Positions 50,573-62,844 are shown, numbered from the stretch's first letter. The stretch is 64,000 nt of DNA from Microcebus murinus (GCF_040939455.1 NC_134106.1:41252001-41316000), one strand, 5' to 3'. Made by a program: numbers and translations. The notes: a model not told the origin generated them from the letters alone.

Positions 50573-51422
50573 TTCAGAGTAAAATTTTAGGATTATTAAG
50601 ATAAAGTTATTTTCATGGACCAAAATACTTATTAATCAATGAAATTTGGATGTTTCACCAAAATTTTTCTTTTTTTGTCTTTCAATCTTGTATTTCCACT
50701 CTTTATTGAGCAAGAAGGTTTTAAGGGATAGGTCCAGGAGGAAGTGCTTTTTCTTGATAGAAAGAACCTACCATTAAAGCATCTCCTAGAAGCCTATTTG
50801 CAGTATGTTCTTCCAGGGCAATTGAATATCCCCTCATCAAGAATACACTTCGTTGGCAAAGGGGTTAAACAATTTGTCCAGCTGATCTTCAGGAAAGCAG
50901 AGGCCTCCTCTGTCTTGCTAACATAAGAATCCCCAGGTCTAACACACTATCTCCTAAGTAACCTCCTAAAGACATCACAAATTGCATTCCACAACTCTAA
51001 AAATATGCATATTTTCATCAAAAGAATTTTCTCAGGCCCTATCAAAATTATCTATAGTTCTCTGCTTCTAATTTATAATTTTGATTATTGTCCCTACTAT
51101 TAACTTGAGTATCCTCTAGTATATGCACTTAGTATATGTACTATTTCCTTCCTTTGTTGAAATAAACTACCCATGTTTAGTGTGGTCTAACATCAGCATT
51201 AACAGGATTCTAAGACCATAGAATCACCATTATCTCAGTTTGTGGCCTTTGGCTGACATGCTTGCCATGCTGGTTCATTTTTTAACTACCTCTGCCTTGC
51301 ATTTTGGTTATAGCTTTCAGGGCTTTCTTTGTGTAAAGAGTTTTCCTGATCATTGTGCAAATGGCCCTTTATTTAGTATGCATTCCCCAAACTAGTTCTT
51401 AACCTTCAATCAATATTTTCAT
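50573..51422. other. Intron, no recognisable feature
   Basis: No gene or nameable repeat. Confidence 0.45.
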
Positions 51423-51428
51423 TTCTTT

Positions 51429-51469
<41 letters not shown>

Positions 51470-51798
51470 AGACAGAGTCTCGCTTTGTTGCCCAGGCTAG
51501 AGTGAGTGCCATGGCGTCAGCCTAGCTCACAGCAACCTCAAACTCCTGGGCTCAAGCGATCCTCCTGCCTCAGCCTCCCGAGTAGCTGGGACTACAGGCA
51601 TGCGCCACCATGGCCGGCTAATTTTTTGTATATATTAGTTGGCCAATTAATTTCTTTCTATTTATAGTAGAGACGGGGTCTCGCTCTTGCTCAGGCTGGT
51701 TTCGAACTCCTGACCTCGAGCAATCCGCCCGCCTCGGCCTCCCAGAGAGCTAGGATTACAGGCGTGAGCCACCGGCGCCCGGCCTTCTTTTATTTTTT
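51423..51798 (-). mobile_element. Lemur-lineage Alu with 14-bp target duplication
   Basis: A full-length dimeric Alu in reverse. A long T-run (to 51468) is followed by 'gagacagagtctcgctttgt' and the left/right arms, ending 'gtgagccaccggcgcccggc c' at 51784. The linker 'ttggccaattaatttctttc' between the arms is the mark of lemur Alu subfamilies. TTCTTTTATTTTTT flanks both sides (51423-51436 and 51785-51798). The long homopolymer tail, many preserved CpG sites and clean duplication indicate a young insertion. Confidence 0.97.
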
Positions 51799-52780
51799 AT
51801 CAATCTATATTGTGTTTAGACTTCTGCAGCACCTACATTCTTAGTAACCTGCTTGCCTATGCTACAATTGTTCTCATCATTTCTTCCTGAGACACACAGA
51901 CTCTGGATCATAAGAGTGAACATATCAGATATGTTCTATGCACAGGAGTTCCTAACCATTACTTCTCCTAGAAATCCTTAATAGCCCAGCTGAGGTGCTC
52001 TTGGATTCCTGAGCCAGTATAAAATTATAAATGTTTGGCTGTTTTAAACTGCTAAAATGAGGGGAAATTTGTTTCACATAAATAAAAAAACTAATCACCT
52101 ACAGTACAGATTATTGATCAGTAATGCTATGGTGAATTAGCCAAAACTAGTATTTCTCAAAGGTATAGTTTTTAAAATACTAATAGTAGCTACAGAAGAA
52201 ATGAAGGTATAGTCAGTAGTTAGAGAGGATTCAACAAGAAGACACTTGTTTTGACAGCCTAGCATAAGACAACGGGGCATGCCAAGGCAACTCAACACTA
52301 ACTTAGAATGAATTTGAAGCCATTCTGTAAAATATTAATAACTAGGGGCTCAGCACAAAGCAAAGAGGCAAGAAGAGTGGTGATGACAGAATGGAGCAGA
52401 ATCAAGGGACAAGAGCTTCTTCAGCTAGGTAATGCCTTGGGATTTGTTTCTGCAGTTGTTCCAAAGAAACTCCTGAGTCTTAACTTCTTTCTGCTAGCTT
52501 AGCTGCACAAGGATCTCAGGGCCAACCCTGAAAACATCCAACTTTAGAATAAAAACCTAGATGACTGAGTAGAATCTAACTAGTGAGAGAGAATGGGAAG
52601 AAATCTTTGGACAGGAATTAGAAATAGAAGACAAGAGGAAGCCCATTTTTAAAAAATGGGTTAATACATTTTACTCAAGTGGAAAGATAAGTAGAAAAAT
52701 GTGGAAAACAGACATGAAAAGGAAAACTGAGACTGGAATGCCGAGGACATTAAACTTTAGGTATAGAATTTGCCTTTACC
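51799..52780. other. Intron, no recognisable feature
   Basis: No gene. Short ORFs here have no signature. Confidence 0.45.
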
Positions 52781-52784
52781 TGTA

Positions 52785-52965
52785 CCAAGTTGTGTAGGCA
52801 TAAATGTGTTTTAACAAAGGAATAACACGATCAAAGAAGCAGTTTAGAAAATTAACCTGACACGGTATGCACAATGGATTGAAAAGTATTCAGAATAGAG
52901 ACAGAAGGTTAACTGAGAAGGCAGTAGCATAAGCATCTAATTGATAAGCATGTGAACTGAGGAGG
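52785..52965. repeat. L2-like ancient LINE fragment
   Basis: 'ggaataacacgatcaaagaa', 'atgcacaatggattgaaaag', 'aatagagacagaaggttaac' follow the 'gacatgatcagattt ... ggattggaggggg' order of the same ancient family found at 49-50.5 kb. Confidence 0.55.
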
Positions 52966-53038
52966 TGCACACAGAAATTGCTATTTTCTCTCTTTTATTA
53001 AATTTCACAGCAATAATTTCAGAGGAGGATATAATTTT

Positions 53039-53324
53039 AGAAATCTAGAAACCAGGCCAGCCGTAGTGGCTCACACCTATAATCCTAGCACTTTGGGAGG
53101 CCCAGGCAGGATGATTGCTTGAGGCCAGGTGTTCCAGAGCAGCCTGAGCAAGAAGATCCTGTCTCTACAAAAAATAGAGAAATTAGCCAGGTGTGGTGGT
53201 GTGAGCCTGTAGTCCCAGCTACTCGCGAGGCTGAGGGAAGAGGATTGCTTGAACCTGGGAGTTTGCAGTAAGCTATAATGCTGCCATTGGACTCTAGCCC
53301 AAGCAACAGAGCTACAACTTGTCT

Positions 53325-53357
<33 letters not shown>

Positions 53358-53410
53358 AAATAAAAGAGAAGAGAAGAAAGAAACAAAGAAAGAAAGAAAT
53401 CTAGAAACCA
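53039..53410 (+). mobile_element. AluJ-type Alu with 16-bp target duplication
   Basis: Dimeric Alu from 'ggccagccgtagtggctcac' (about 53055) to its A-tail (53327-53355), which continues into a purine-rich AAAG/GAAA tract. AGAAATCTAGAAACCA flanks both sides (53039-53054 and 53395-53410). It lacks the lemur-specific linker, so it belongs to an older AluJ-like group than the copy at 51.4 kb. The antisense 184-codon ORF at 53085-53639 is this Alu read backwards. Confidence 0.96.
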
Positions 53411-54760
53411 AAATGAGAGAGATTAAATGACACACCAAAATGACAACCAGTAAGCAGTAAGTTAGAAGTTGAGAAATTGAATTAACTTCCACAGGGAAAG
53501 GATGAAGGGAGGAGTTTGTATTGATGCATCTGCCCTCCTCCCCAAGTAAGTAGAGACTATTTTCACATATTCGGATAGCACTTAAACCATTAGAAATTTG
53601 ACCATTACTTCTTGCAATTTCTCCAAAGATAACTTTCACACCTTAGAAGCTTAGACAAGAGTTTTTCAATATATGGTAAAAATACATTATTCTAGTCTTT
53701 CTTTTAAAATTCTAGTCAAATAGGCCACATGTTCTCTAACATAAGAACCACGAAAACAAAGCCAAGCAAAATATCCACTGCATATGATTTACAGGATTGT
53801 ATTTAAATGCTATATGGCAAAGTGAAACCCTTATAAAAAATGAATCTGTTGATTAGAAAGAACATTTCAGGTGGAACATAATTTTAACTCAAGAAAAGCC
53901 TGAGGGGGAATAGTTGGGTTTTATCTTGTTGATATAGGTATGAACCCATGTGTAATTACTGACTTTAAAAAGACATTTTGAATTGAATCTTAATAAAGCA
54001 GTAAGATAAATAATGTAAAATGGAGAGAGGCAGAAAAAGATGAGAAAGATTTGACATGTCATCAATATTGATGTTATTTTGGGACAGGTAACATTTACTA
54101 TAAATACACCGTTTCTAGTCTATACGAAAAACACTGATCAAAAGGTGTATTTCTAAATCAAAATCAATTAAGAGGTTGCTTTCAAAATAAGGCTTCTGAC
54201 CCAGCAAAGTACAAAGAAGAAACACTTAAGGCAAATACGTGCAACAATTCCACTCATCAAATTTGCAATGCTGTTTCATGCTCCCAAGATAAAAGGATTT
54301 CAAAGAACACTCTTCACTCATCCTCTCCTTCACCCTTCACAACATTTCCTCTGGTCAGAACCAAAGTACCCTTTTAATATTCATCACAGTGGAAGAGCCC
54401 ACATTGGTAGTGGGTTTCTTCATTAAGTCAGAGAGGGGTTAAGTAATTTCCAATTAACACCACTAAACTGATACACAAGAGAGGTGACAAGATTGGTAAA
54501 ATTTCTAGATATATCTTATAAACCATAAAACATTGAGCTCAATTTTTGCTCATTGCTTCTAAGAAATTATTTTATTCAATATAGATTAAGTCATTCCCAA
54601 TATCAGTAATTTAAATGTGTATAGTATAACATTTTACATTTTACAAGTCACTTCTTTATGTTCTTTATCTTAAAAAGCTGTCATTTGTTCATTGTTCTTA
54701 CAAAGACTATCCAAATAAGAACTGCAAGAAGGAGAAATGAATACCATGACAGAGAAATAC
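53411..54760. other. Intron, no recognisable feature
   Basis: No gene or nameable repeat. Confidence 0.45.
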
Positions 54761-54764
54761 TAAG

Positions 54765-54893
54765 AAATACCAGTAGAGTAAAATTTACACTGTAAATTAC
54801 ACAGTAAATTATACTGTAATTACACAGTAATTACACAGTAAAATACCAGTAGAGTAAAATTTACACTATAGAGTAAAATTTCTACTGTAACTA
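54765..54893. repeat. Local repeat cluster with 27-bp perfect duplication
   Basis: A 27-bp unit beginning AAATACCAGTAGAGTAAAAT occurs at 54765-54791 and again, unchanged, at 54841-54867. A third partial copy (TAGAGTAAAATTTCTACTGT) follows at once. Between them ATTACACAGTA recurs three times, with inverted ACTGTAAT forms interleaved. Confidence 0.9.
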
Positions 54894-57800
54894 ATCTAAG
54901 CTACCTCTTGATGAGGATCTCAGCTGGCTGGTTCATTTATTTACCCAACAAATATCTACTGAGGCAGGTTTCAAGTGGCCAGCCTATTTAGTTTGTATCC
55001 ACAAAGCCTAACATAGGCCTGGGCCATATTAGTTGCTCAATAAATATTTCTGGGCAAGCTTCTAACATGTACTGAAATAAATGATGAAAAGCCACATTTC
55101 TATATTATTTTTCTTTTTAATCATAATCGTTGTTACATATCATGTTCTTTGCCATCTGAAAGTTTGTTTCTATTTGGAAATAAGGAATAGGTATGAAATT
55201 AAGAGAGAACAATTCATAATAAAAGTGCACTACAATAAATAAGGTAATTATAAAAAGAGAGAATCATTTATTCAACAAAATTTTTCACCATAGAATTTGT
55301 CTAAACAACCAACTACGGTAATTCTTAGTTGAAGATTTCAGAACACATCAATTAAAATTTGCAACTTTTCAATAATAGCTGCTGTATATCAAGTGCTATA
55401 CTTTTTCTATATTGTAAACAAGAAGTTAAATGACTTTCTCAGAGTTAAATAGAAACTAAACTGTGCCTTTACTTTCACTATTAAAAGTTTGAGGGTCTAT
55501 ACTTATTCTAAACTGCACTGTTTCCGATGTATAATTCACTAAATCTATTAAATTCTTTCAGAAAATATTTACTGAGTACTGATATTCTAGGTACTATACT
55601 AATTGCTCCTCATTTTGTGTCTTTGTCTTCCCCTCATCCCTGCATAAAACCTTACAATTTCAATGGTAATATCATATGGCATTGAGGTTAACAGTGGTAG
55701 CATTGATATTAATTTTTTAAAAATCTATCCAAATTAGGCTACCTCATGCAAAAACCATTTTATTCCAAGTTATTACATTTTTAAGAGTACAGTTAATCAA
55801 ATTTAAATATGATTACATTTTCAAGTAAAATCCAACATGATCATTCTGAAAAAGGGGATGATAAGCCATGTCAAATATTCAAATCTTCATTGAAATTATG
55901 TGCCAATCAGAATTTTAAAATTAATCTAATTGAAACGGCATTATATATTTCAGCAAGAATGCAGCATCTTTTAATAGATGCAATCAACATTCTACTTTAT
56001 TAGCTTTATCAATTAAGAATGAAAATAAGATTTTTAAATACAATGTCTACAGTTTATACTTTGCTGACTTTAAAAGCTTATAAAAATTTCCTGACAGTTT
56101 ATTAGATAATTACAATGTCTAACTTTTATAGATAAAAAATATCATCTATTATACCAATTAGGTTAATTTTTATGTCAGTTATATTCACAAACCAAAATCA
56201 AACAACAGTAATAATCTAAAATTCTATAAATCTTATTTTCCTTTTAATTTCCTACCCTGAAAGAAGTAGAATAATTTTTGGGGGGAAAACCAACATGGAC
56301 TCAAAAGTACTCAAATAATTTGATAAAACAGACTTGAATATTCTCAAACCTGATTATTAATATTAAGAATAGTTCTCCATCTGTCACCCACAGGCATCCT
56401 GTGTCCCTTGTCTTGTGACCTTACACACTTCCTTTCCCTTTTCCTCCCTTCTTTCCTCCGTCTCTCCTTCCCTTTTTCCTTCCTTCCTTTCTGCTTGCCT
56501 TCTTTTTTTTTGCCTTTTAAATTCTAATTTGTCTTTCTCTTCTTCTCATTCCATGTACCCAACATTATGAAAAAGAGTTAGAAGTAAACTTCAGTAGTAA
56601 AAAGAAAACCACTTATGTTAATTGTGAGTATATGTTTAAAACATGGAAAGACTTGTCTCCATATAAACAACTTATTAAATCACTAATGGTTGATCCTCTC
56701 TTGTAAGCAATGAAAGAATTTTATTTAGCCACATCTGGACTACAGCTGGGTCCTACCAGTCACTGCAGGAGTGGATAGGGCTGACAAACAGCAGTATTTG
56801 GGAAGTCCAAGGAATTAATATTTATTTCCCAGTGAAGCACATGCTTTAATAGTAAGGGCGATTTTGAATATATCAAGTCAGAGAGAAACAGTATGTAGAG
56901 ACAAGCACTGAACCCAAAGAGAATGGCCAGGCAAGCCTGAGAGAGGAGACGCAGGAACAAGGAGGCCCACACAGGGCAGCTCTCAGAAACCCTGATATGT
57001 AACTACTTTATAGCTGGTAAAAGAGAAGTGGAGGGTACTGAGCTGGTATGGACATCTAGAAAGTCAATTCTTTACTAACGAAAGGACCCTAAGCCCACTT
57101 TTGGACAAAATTGGAAAGATGTACCTATTATTGTAGACCAAAACCCTTTGACCATAAAATAAACAACTGTGGTTTGAGTAATTCAATAACAGCCCTGTAT
57201 GATTTGAAAGTGATCATTGTAGAACCTTTTCTCAGGCTAAAAGTGTAATTGTTATGGATCAATAAGTAATTTCTTTTAGAAGGAAAAAGGCTCTTGTTTT
57301 CATTTTTATTTATTTATTTTCTTAAAGTAGCAAGCACTTAAGTCAGAACTACTGGGTAAATATATTTTGAAAGTTCAGATTACTCCAAACAGCAAGATTC
57401 CTTACTGCACTAGTTAAGTTTATCTTAATTGATCATTTATTTATGATGCCATAAACATCCAGATGCTTTCAATTTTGATTGTTTCATATTTGCTAAAAGG
57501 CAGCTGAAATTACTTTCCTAGAGTTCCCATTTTGACAACTGCATTTTAAATTGAAAATTTATGATGGTTCAATAATGGCTGTGCTGAGGTTTTTTTGTTA
57601 TCATTGCTTTGTTTTGTTTCATTTTTCCAAGATTAGCAATGAATTTAGCCCTTGTGGTCAGTGTAAATTCCTACTCATCTTATTGGAAATTCCAGAAGTA
57701 TAATGGAAATTAAAATTAAGAAAATAAACTAATAAAATCTTTGAGAATTAAAACCTTGTAAAAGACTATGTTAATGTAGTTTGGTAGTTGGTGGTTTTTC

Positions 57801-58982
57801 TTAATTATTTTAGAACTAGTGTCTGAAGGCCACTTTCTAACAGGAAAAAAACATGGTATGATGTAATCAAATGTCCTTTGAGGAAGGAGTACTGATAAAG
57901 GGAAAACTTATAGGGATAGAGACAAACAAATAAAATAAATTTACATAATCACTTAGTACAGTGGAGCTAAATTGTACACCAAGGATAAAAAAGAGAATGG
58001 AGAGTCTTATTTGCTTCTTCTGAAATCTTCCAGAGGATAGAGACTTTAGACCAAGAACTATGATGATATGAACCCTTTAGAGTTTTTGAATATGTGACAC
58101 ATTCATATGCTTGTTAGTTTGATATATTGCTAAAATATTAATATCTCTTAACACTAAAAGGGTGTGTGCCCTTCTTTACAAATAATGCAAGGAAATTAGG
58201 AGATAAAGAGTTGCTACCATCCTCATTAGTACTTTTTTTTAAATCCAGAGATAGAACAAAGAGTTCCAGGGCTATAAAGTCGATTATGGCAACTTTAAAA
58301 GGAAAAGAAAGCTTTTCATTCACAAACTACTCTTTGCCATCAACTATGTGCTGAGTAAATTATTGTGGGAGGCTAAGAATTTAGAGAAATAGGAATGGTC
58401 CCAGGACATAAATGGTAAGAATCCATTGAATTCCTTGACACTTTTGTATCAAAATGAGTACAAAATGGCATAGAAAGAATCTTTTTGCCATTTTCTTTCA
58501 TATCCTCAAAGATTCTTAAAGTGCCTTTCCCTCTCCCTTTCATTTCAGGTAACTTTGTACAATTGTTTTTTCTGGTGAGAAAAGAAATAAGGACACTGAA
58601 TCCAGATCTTTGGATGTCACCAGTATCACAACCTCCTGCTTCCAGCCAGATAGCATAGCACCTACTCAGCAATAACTAATATTTTATTAATTTGGCCAAC
58701 TTCCCTAAAGACACTAAAATTGCTCCCCCACAAAAAAATCTTTGTGAACACAAAATTGAAGGGATTCACAATGAAAAAGAAAACAAAATAGTCTTTTTTT
58801 TTTTTTATTGCAGAGGATGCTTACCAATAGTAATAGGTATAAAGTCTTATTATCTCTAGATTGTATTCATATTTTCTACAACAAAGTACTAGCTTCTGGG
58901 AAAAGAAAATGTCCAAGAGTCAAAATTATAAATTATTTACAAAAAGCTAACAGTAAAATGTAAAAGCTGAGTATATTCAAAA
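54894..58982. other. Intron next to the NRXN1 exon, few features
   Basis: A weak L2-like stretch (about 54930-55060) and a polypyrimidine tract (about 56427-56513) are present. No further exon was found in the 4 kb downstream of the donor. Confidence 0.5.
56427..56513. repeat. Polypyrimidine-rich tract
   Basis: C/T-rich run of TTCC/CTTT-type units on the plus strand, hence purine-rich in the NRXN1 transcript. Confidence 0.8.
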
Positions 58983-58991
58983 AGTACTTAC
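58983..58991 (-). promoter_or_regulatory. NRXN1: 5' splice site (donor) of the NRXN1 exon
   Basis: On the minus strand the exon ends CATATA and is followed by GTAAGTACT. This is a near-consensus U1-binding donor directly after an intact codon, so the intron downstream is phase 0. Confidence 0.92.
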
Positions 58992-59173
58992 TATATGCAG
59001 TTCTAGGTAGTCCCCCAAGCCTGAAGAACTGTCCACACGCACCAATACAGCTTCTTTCTGAACAGTGCTAAACCCTATGGCCAGTCTGTCTGCTCGTGTA
59101 CTGGGCCGGTCATTAGGGGGCCACTTATATGTGATTTGTCCACCACCTTTGCTAAAGATATACGTTGTCCCAG
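58992..59173 (-). CDS. NRXN1: Neurexin-1 internal coding exon, start of LNS6 domain
   Basis: This is a single internal exon of a presynaptic adhesion receptor that binds neuroligins, LRRTMs and cerebellins across the synapse. Read on the minus strand it is 182 nt: two bases completing an Ala codon, then 60 open codons ending exactly at the donor (phase 0). The peptide starts [17 protein letters not shown] and ends [10 protein letters not shown], which I recognise as the first part of the sixth LNS (laminin-G) domain of neurexin-1. The spellings [13 protein letters not shown] and [15 protein letters not shown] fit NRXN1 rather than my recollection of NRXN2 or NRXN3. Exon residues 20-26 (NDRPSTR), 52 (L) and 54 (D) correspond, in the rodent beta-neurexin-1 numbering I recall, to N103-R109, L135 and D137. 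These are the neuroligin-contact loop and a Ca2+-coordinating Asp; all are intact. Both alpha and beta transcripts use this exon. Splice-site-4 lies further 3', outside the window. There is no ATG, frameshift or stop, so it is a partial gene and not an ORF. Confidence 0.97.
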
Positions 59174-59201
59174 CTGTAAAACAAAAAGCAAAACCAATCA
59201 G
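59174..59201 (-). promoter_or_regulatory. NRXN1: 3' splice site (acceptor) of the NRXN1 exon
   Basis: On the minus strand, a T-rich tract (TTTTGCTTTTTGTTTTACAG) runs straight into the exon and ends in AG at 59174. A CTGAT branch-point-like motif (59197-59201) lies about 25 nt upstream, with the putative branch A opposite 59198. The spacing is typical of a constitutive mammalian acceptor. The branch point is inferred from motif and distance only. Confidence 0.9.
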
Positions 59202-60242
59202 TCCAAATACATCGAGTCCACACGTTTAGCAATGCTTATTATGTTGACATATCAGTAAAGTATTGACTTTACATACAAAACTATGGCAAAGCACATCACA
59301 CATTTCAAGAAACCATGCTCAACAAAGTGGGCAGAGTTGTTTTAAAAGAAATAGAGAGGCAACTCCGTTTTTAATGCACTTACTAAATTTACCAACAGGT
59401 GTTTCAGAAAAAAAACATAGATTGCTGCTTTTTCCATTGAGTTGGACAAACATGAAATGTAAGGAGGCTTTATTTTTTCCTGCTGGTTTTTAAGAAATAG
59501 TTTAGTAGAAAACAGTAACTGGACACTTCCAAAAGGCAGCAGAAACATATATCAACTTGTTTTTGAAACAAGAGCTGCATGCAGATAGATGTGACAGGGT
59601 CATACCACACAGTGGAGCAAATCATCACAAATGTGCTCTGAATCCAACTTTTACGGGGAAATGGTCTATTCACATGTGACAGATGATAACCAGTGGATGA
59701 GTAGCCATAAGCCCCAGCAGTAATATCAAGGAAATACAGAGAATAGATCCCATCCATAGAAGTCAGTCCTTATTTAACAAGCAACATCTAGCAGCCGTCA
59801 AACTATTCAGACTCAAAGTACTCAGAATCACTCCCCCCACCAAAATGAATACTAGCCATAAATCCCTGAGAATAATGCCATGGTCTCATTCTGTGCGTGC
59901 TCAAATTTTACTTTATAGTTGTGATATCAGTAAATTATGAGACTTAATTTAAAAAGAGTTTTGTTCCGAAGAAATTCACTCAGCATCTAATGTACTACAG
60001 TCCTACCTCATTGCACCACTGGCATCTCTCATTAATGAAACAAAATGAATTCCTCAAATAAGAATATTTGGAAGAGACATGAAAAGATTTATATAAGGGA
60101 GAAGAGAACTTCCTCCATGCTAAAGGGGACCATGGAAATGTTTATTTAATTAGACTAAGAACAGCCGTTAGGAAGAATTTATAGAGGGGAGAGTGACCTT
60201 TCAATAACAGAAGATGTCAACACATATTTATTGTTTACCTAC

Positions 60243-60686
60243 TGTGATAGATAATTTTATGCTTCAACTTGACTCAGCTATAGGGATGCCCAGATATCTG
60301 GTGAGACATTATTAGTGGGTATATCTGTGAGGGTGTTTCTGGAAGAGGTTAGCATTTGAATTGGTAGACATCATCTAATCAGTTGAGAGCCTGAATCAAA
60401 CAAAAAGGGAAAGGTTGGAGTTTTTTCTTCTTCCTCTGCCTGACGGCCTAAACTTGGACATTGTTCTTCTCCTGCCTTTGTGGCTTCTTGTTCTCACACC
60501 TTCAGACCTAAACTCGCATCTACAGCATTGCTTTTTTTGGTTCTTAGGCCTTCAAACTATACCACCAGCTTTCCTGGTTTTCCAGCTTGCAGTTTGTAGA
60601 TCATATATATACATGTACATACATACATGTACACGCATACACACATATGTCCTATTGGTTCTGTTTCTCTGAGGAACCCTAATACA
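60243..60686 (+). mobile_element. Solo LTR of the ERVL MLT2 type
   Basis: It begins TGTGATAGATAATTTTATGC and ends CCTAATACA, giving TG...CA ends. Landmarks follow MLT2 order: 'cttcaacttgactcagctat', 'gatgcccagatatctggtga', 'gagggtgtttctggaagagg', 'catctaatcagttgagagcc', and 'cctattggttctgtttctct'. It is flanked by CCTAC (60238-60242) and TCTAC (60687-60691), a probable 5-bp duplication with one change. A TACA/TATA patch interrupts the 3' part. The ORF at 60415-60672 is inside it. Confidence 0.87.
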
Positions 60687-61910
60687 TCTACTAGGTGACT
60701 AACATGGTAAGGAAAGCAGTAATGAGGATATTACCAATTAGGCCACAAAACATCTTGTGTTAATGGAAAAACATCTTCTACCAAGAGTAACATTTATATA
60801 TAAACATTGTGTGTACAGCAGTATGTTTTCAAGACATCTATAAATTAAATTTCTATGATTACCAATTAAATGAAGCTGAGCTACTATCACATTTGTGTAC
60901 ATTTAACTAAAAAGCTGATAATATTGATTTTGTGGCTGTGTTTTGGAGGCAACCATTCTTTGCTTTCTGTCTCACACATTTCCACAGGCCCTTAAAACAC
61001 TTCAAAGACCTCTGCAATATGCATATTATACATGATGGTTAAAAAGGCCTTGGTATATAGATTTGTCCCAAGAAACATGTCAGGAAAGAATTGAATGTAA
61101 AAGTGATAAACCAGAATACGATTAAAATGCGATGGTATAGAGGCAGTGCATTTTCTATTAATTTTTTTAGATACCAATGCATGAAAGTAGTTTATCTCTC
61201 AAAAATGAGAAAAGGTAAGTCATATTTCAAAGGTATCAGTCAGTGTGCAAGCAAAGAAAATTCAGAATATACAGACTGTGTATCAGAAATGCCAGAGGTT
61301 TCCTGAGCCATTTATGTTCTACATCATCAAAAGCTTGTTCACTATAATATTAATAAAGAAATACTATTTGAAAAATATTTTTCTGCTGGATAATTGTTGA
61401 AGATGATTATGTATTAACTTTTTCAGTAAAGCCTGTGTCAATAAAAATAGAGCAAGAACATATAAAAGTGGAGATTGCTTTAAAAGGAGGATGGCTAACT
61501 CCGTGCTGATGCTTAATCATTAATTCATTTTCCCCTTTTTAATTAACTTTGCTCTCTAATGACTATGTATTTCATGTGAAATAAGGAAAATGTTCAAAAC
61601 TAGAGATACTATTAATATTTAACGACATAAATTATATCTAAGAATTCAGATGTTTTCCAGAATTACAAGAATGAGTTAGCATTATAAAGCAACATTAGCT
61701 TGAATTAAATAGTAATTTTTAACCTTAAAAATCACTTTCACAATGAATTTCTCATTTTTTCTTTACTTATACATAAAAAGTAGGGCAAACATTGCTTCCG
61801 TGTTATATTTGAGGGCATTTAATCATAAGGATTGACTTGTTATCTAAAGTTGCATACTTGGTTAAGTGGCAGAACTGGTACAAAATCTAGTATCCAGATT
61901 CCTATTCCAG

Positions 61911-61916
<6 letters not shown>

Positions 61917-61949
<33 letters not shown>
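61917..61949. repeat. TG microsatellite
   Basis: About 16 uninterrupted TG units after a short TATA stretch. Confidence 0.95.
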
Positions 61950-61951
<2 letters not shown>

Positions 61952-62844
61952 TTTTTATTACAGAAAAGTTTCTGTTATCATAACAAGACAGTCAAGGAAA
62001 AGTTAATTGGATATGTCAATCTGAATTTATCAAGGCCAACTGTTATCATATTCTAATGTCTTATATCCATAAAGTGGCATTTGCACCTCATTATCATATA
62101 CTCTCCTTTCACCTCACAGTGCTTTTAAAAAGAGAAAAATAACATATAAATGTGAAATGACAGAACATTTAATATATGTAGATTAACATTTAGTTAGGGT
62201 ACATTTCCCAAACTTATAGAACTATGAAAGTTTCTAGTTGCTCAGTTACAGAACTTGAGGATGATAATTGAAAAGGTTTTATTTTCAAAAACATAAATGT
62301 CACAATACAAATATCATTACTTTAGATTTTATTTCATCTCATACTTTAACCTTTCAATAATTGTAAGATGGCAGCTAGCATGCAATTAACAATTAATTTG
62401 TCCTGCTTATGACTTTGTAGATCTTTAGGTTTCACCAAAACAAAGCAAAATTATTGCAACTACTGTCTGCCAAACATGGCAATTATTTCTAGTTACCTTC
62501 TTTTACATATATATCTGGAGAGCAGTCTTTCTTTTTCTTTTCTATGCATGGCAGTGCATTGTATTATACTCATTAGCACAATTCCATAGTAAATGAGAGA
62601 ATTAGATGTCCAGGCCCACTCCCCAGCTTTCTTCTATGTACCCCTATAAACATTCTGGATTCTTTTTCTAAAAACTCACTTTGCGTCATGCTTGACAAAA
62701 ATCTATATTCTTAAAGCCCTCTTTCCAACAAGCTAGAAAATTACTCTCATAATCAAATATATGACTAAAGTTTCAATATCTACCTCATTTAACATGCATC
62801 TTTCTGAACCAAGGACATAGTGTACTTACTGCAGCAGAATCAGT

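Larger units (their letters stand above)
1..58991 (-). other. NRXN1: NRXN1 intron downstream of the exon (5' part, very long)
   Basis: Everything to the left of the exon is intron in transcript order. I looked for the next exon, which should continue the LNS6 domain after ...LELHI, and did not find it, so the intron is longer than 59 kb. Introns of this size are normal for NRXN1. Nearly all short ORFs in this stretch either fall in recognisable repeats or show no domain, codon or splice evidence. Confidence 0.8.

Noticed and set aside
53085..53639. 184-codon minus-strand ORF, the longest in the window
   Set aside because: It is the AluJ at 53.05-53.36 kb read antisense plus its A-tail (poly-Phe), then unrelated intron. 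It has no domain or splice context.
60415..60672. 85-codon ORF
   Set aside because: It lies inside the MLT2-type LTR and runs into its TACA-rich patch.
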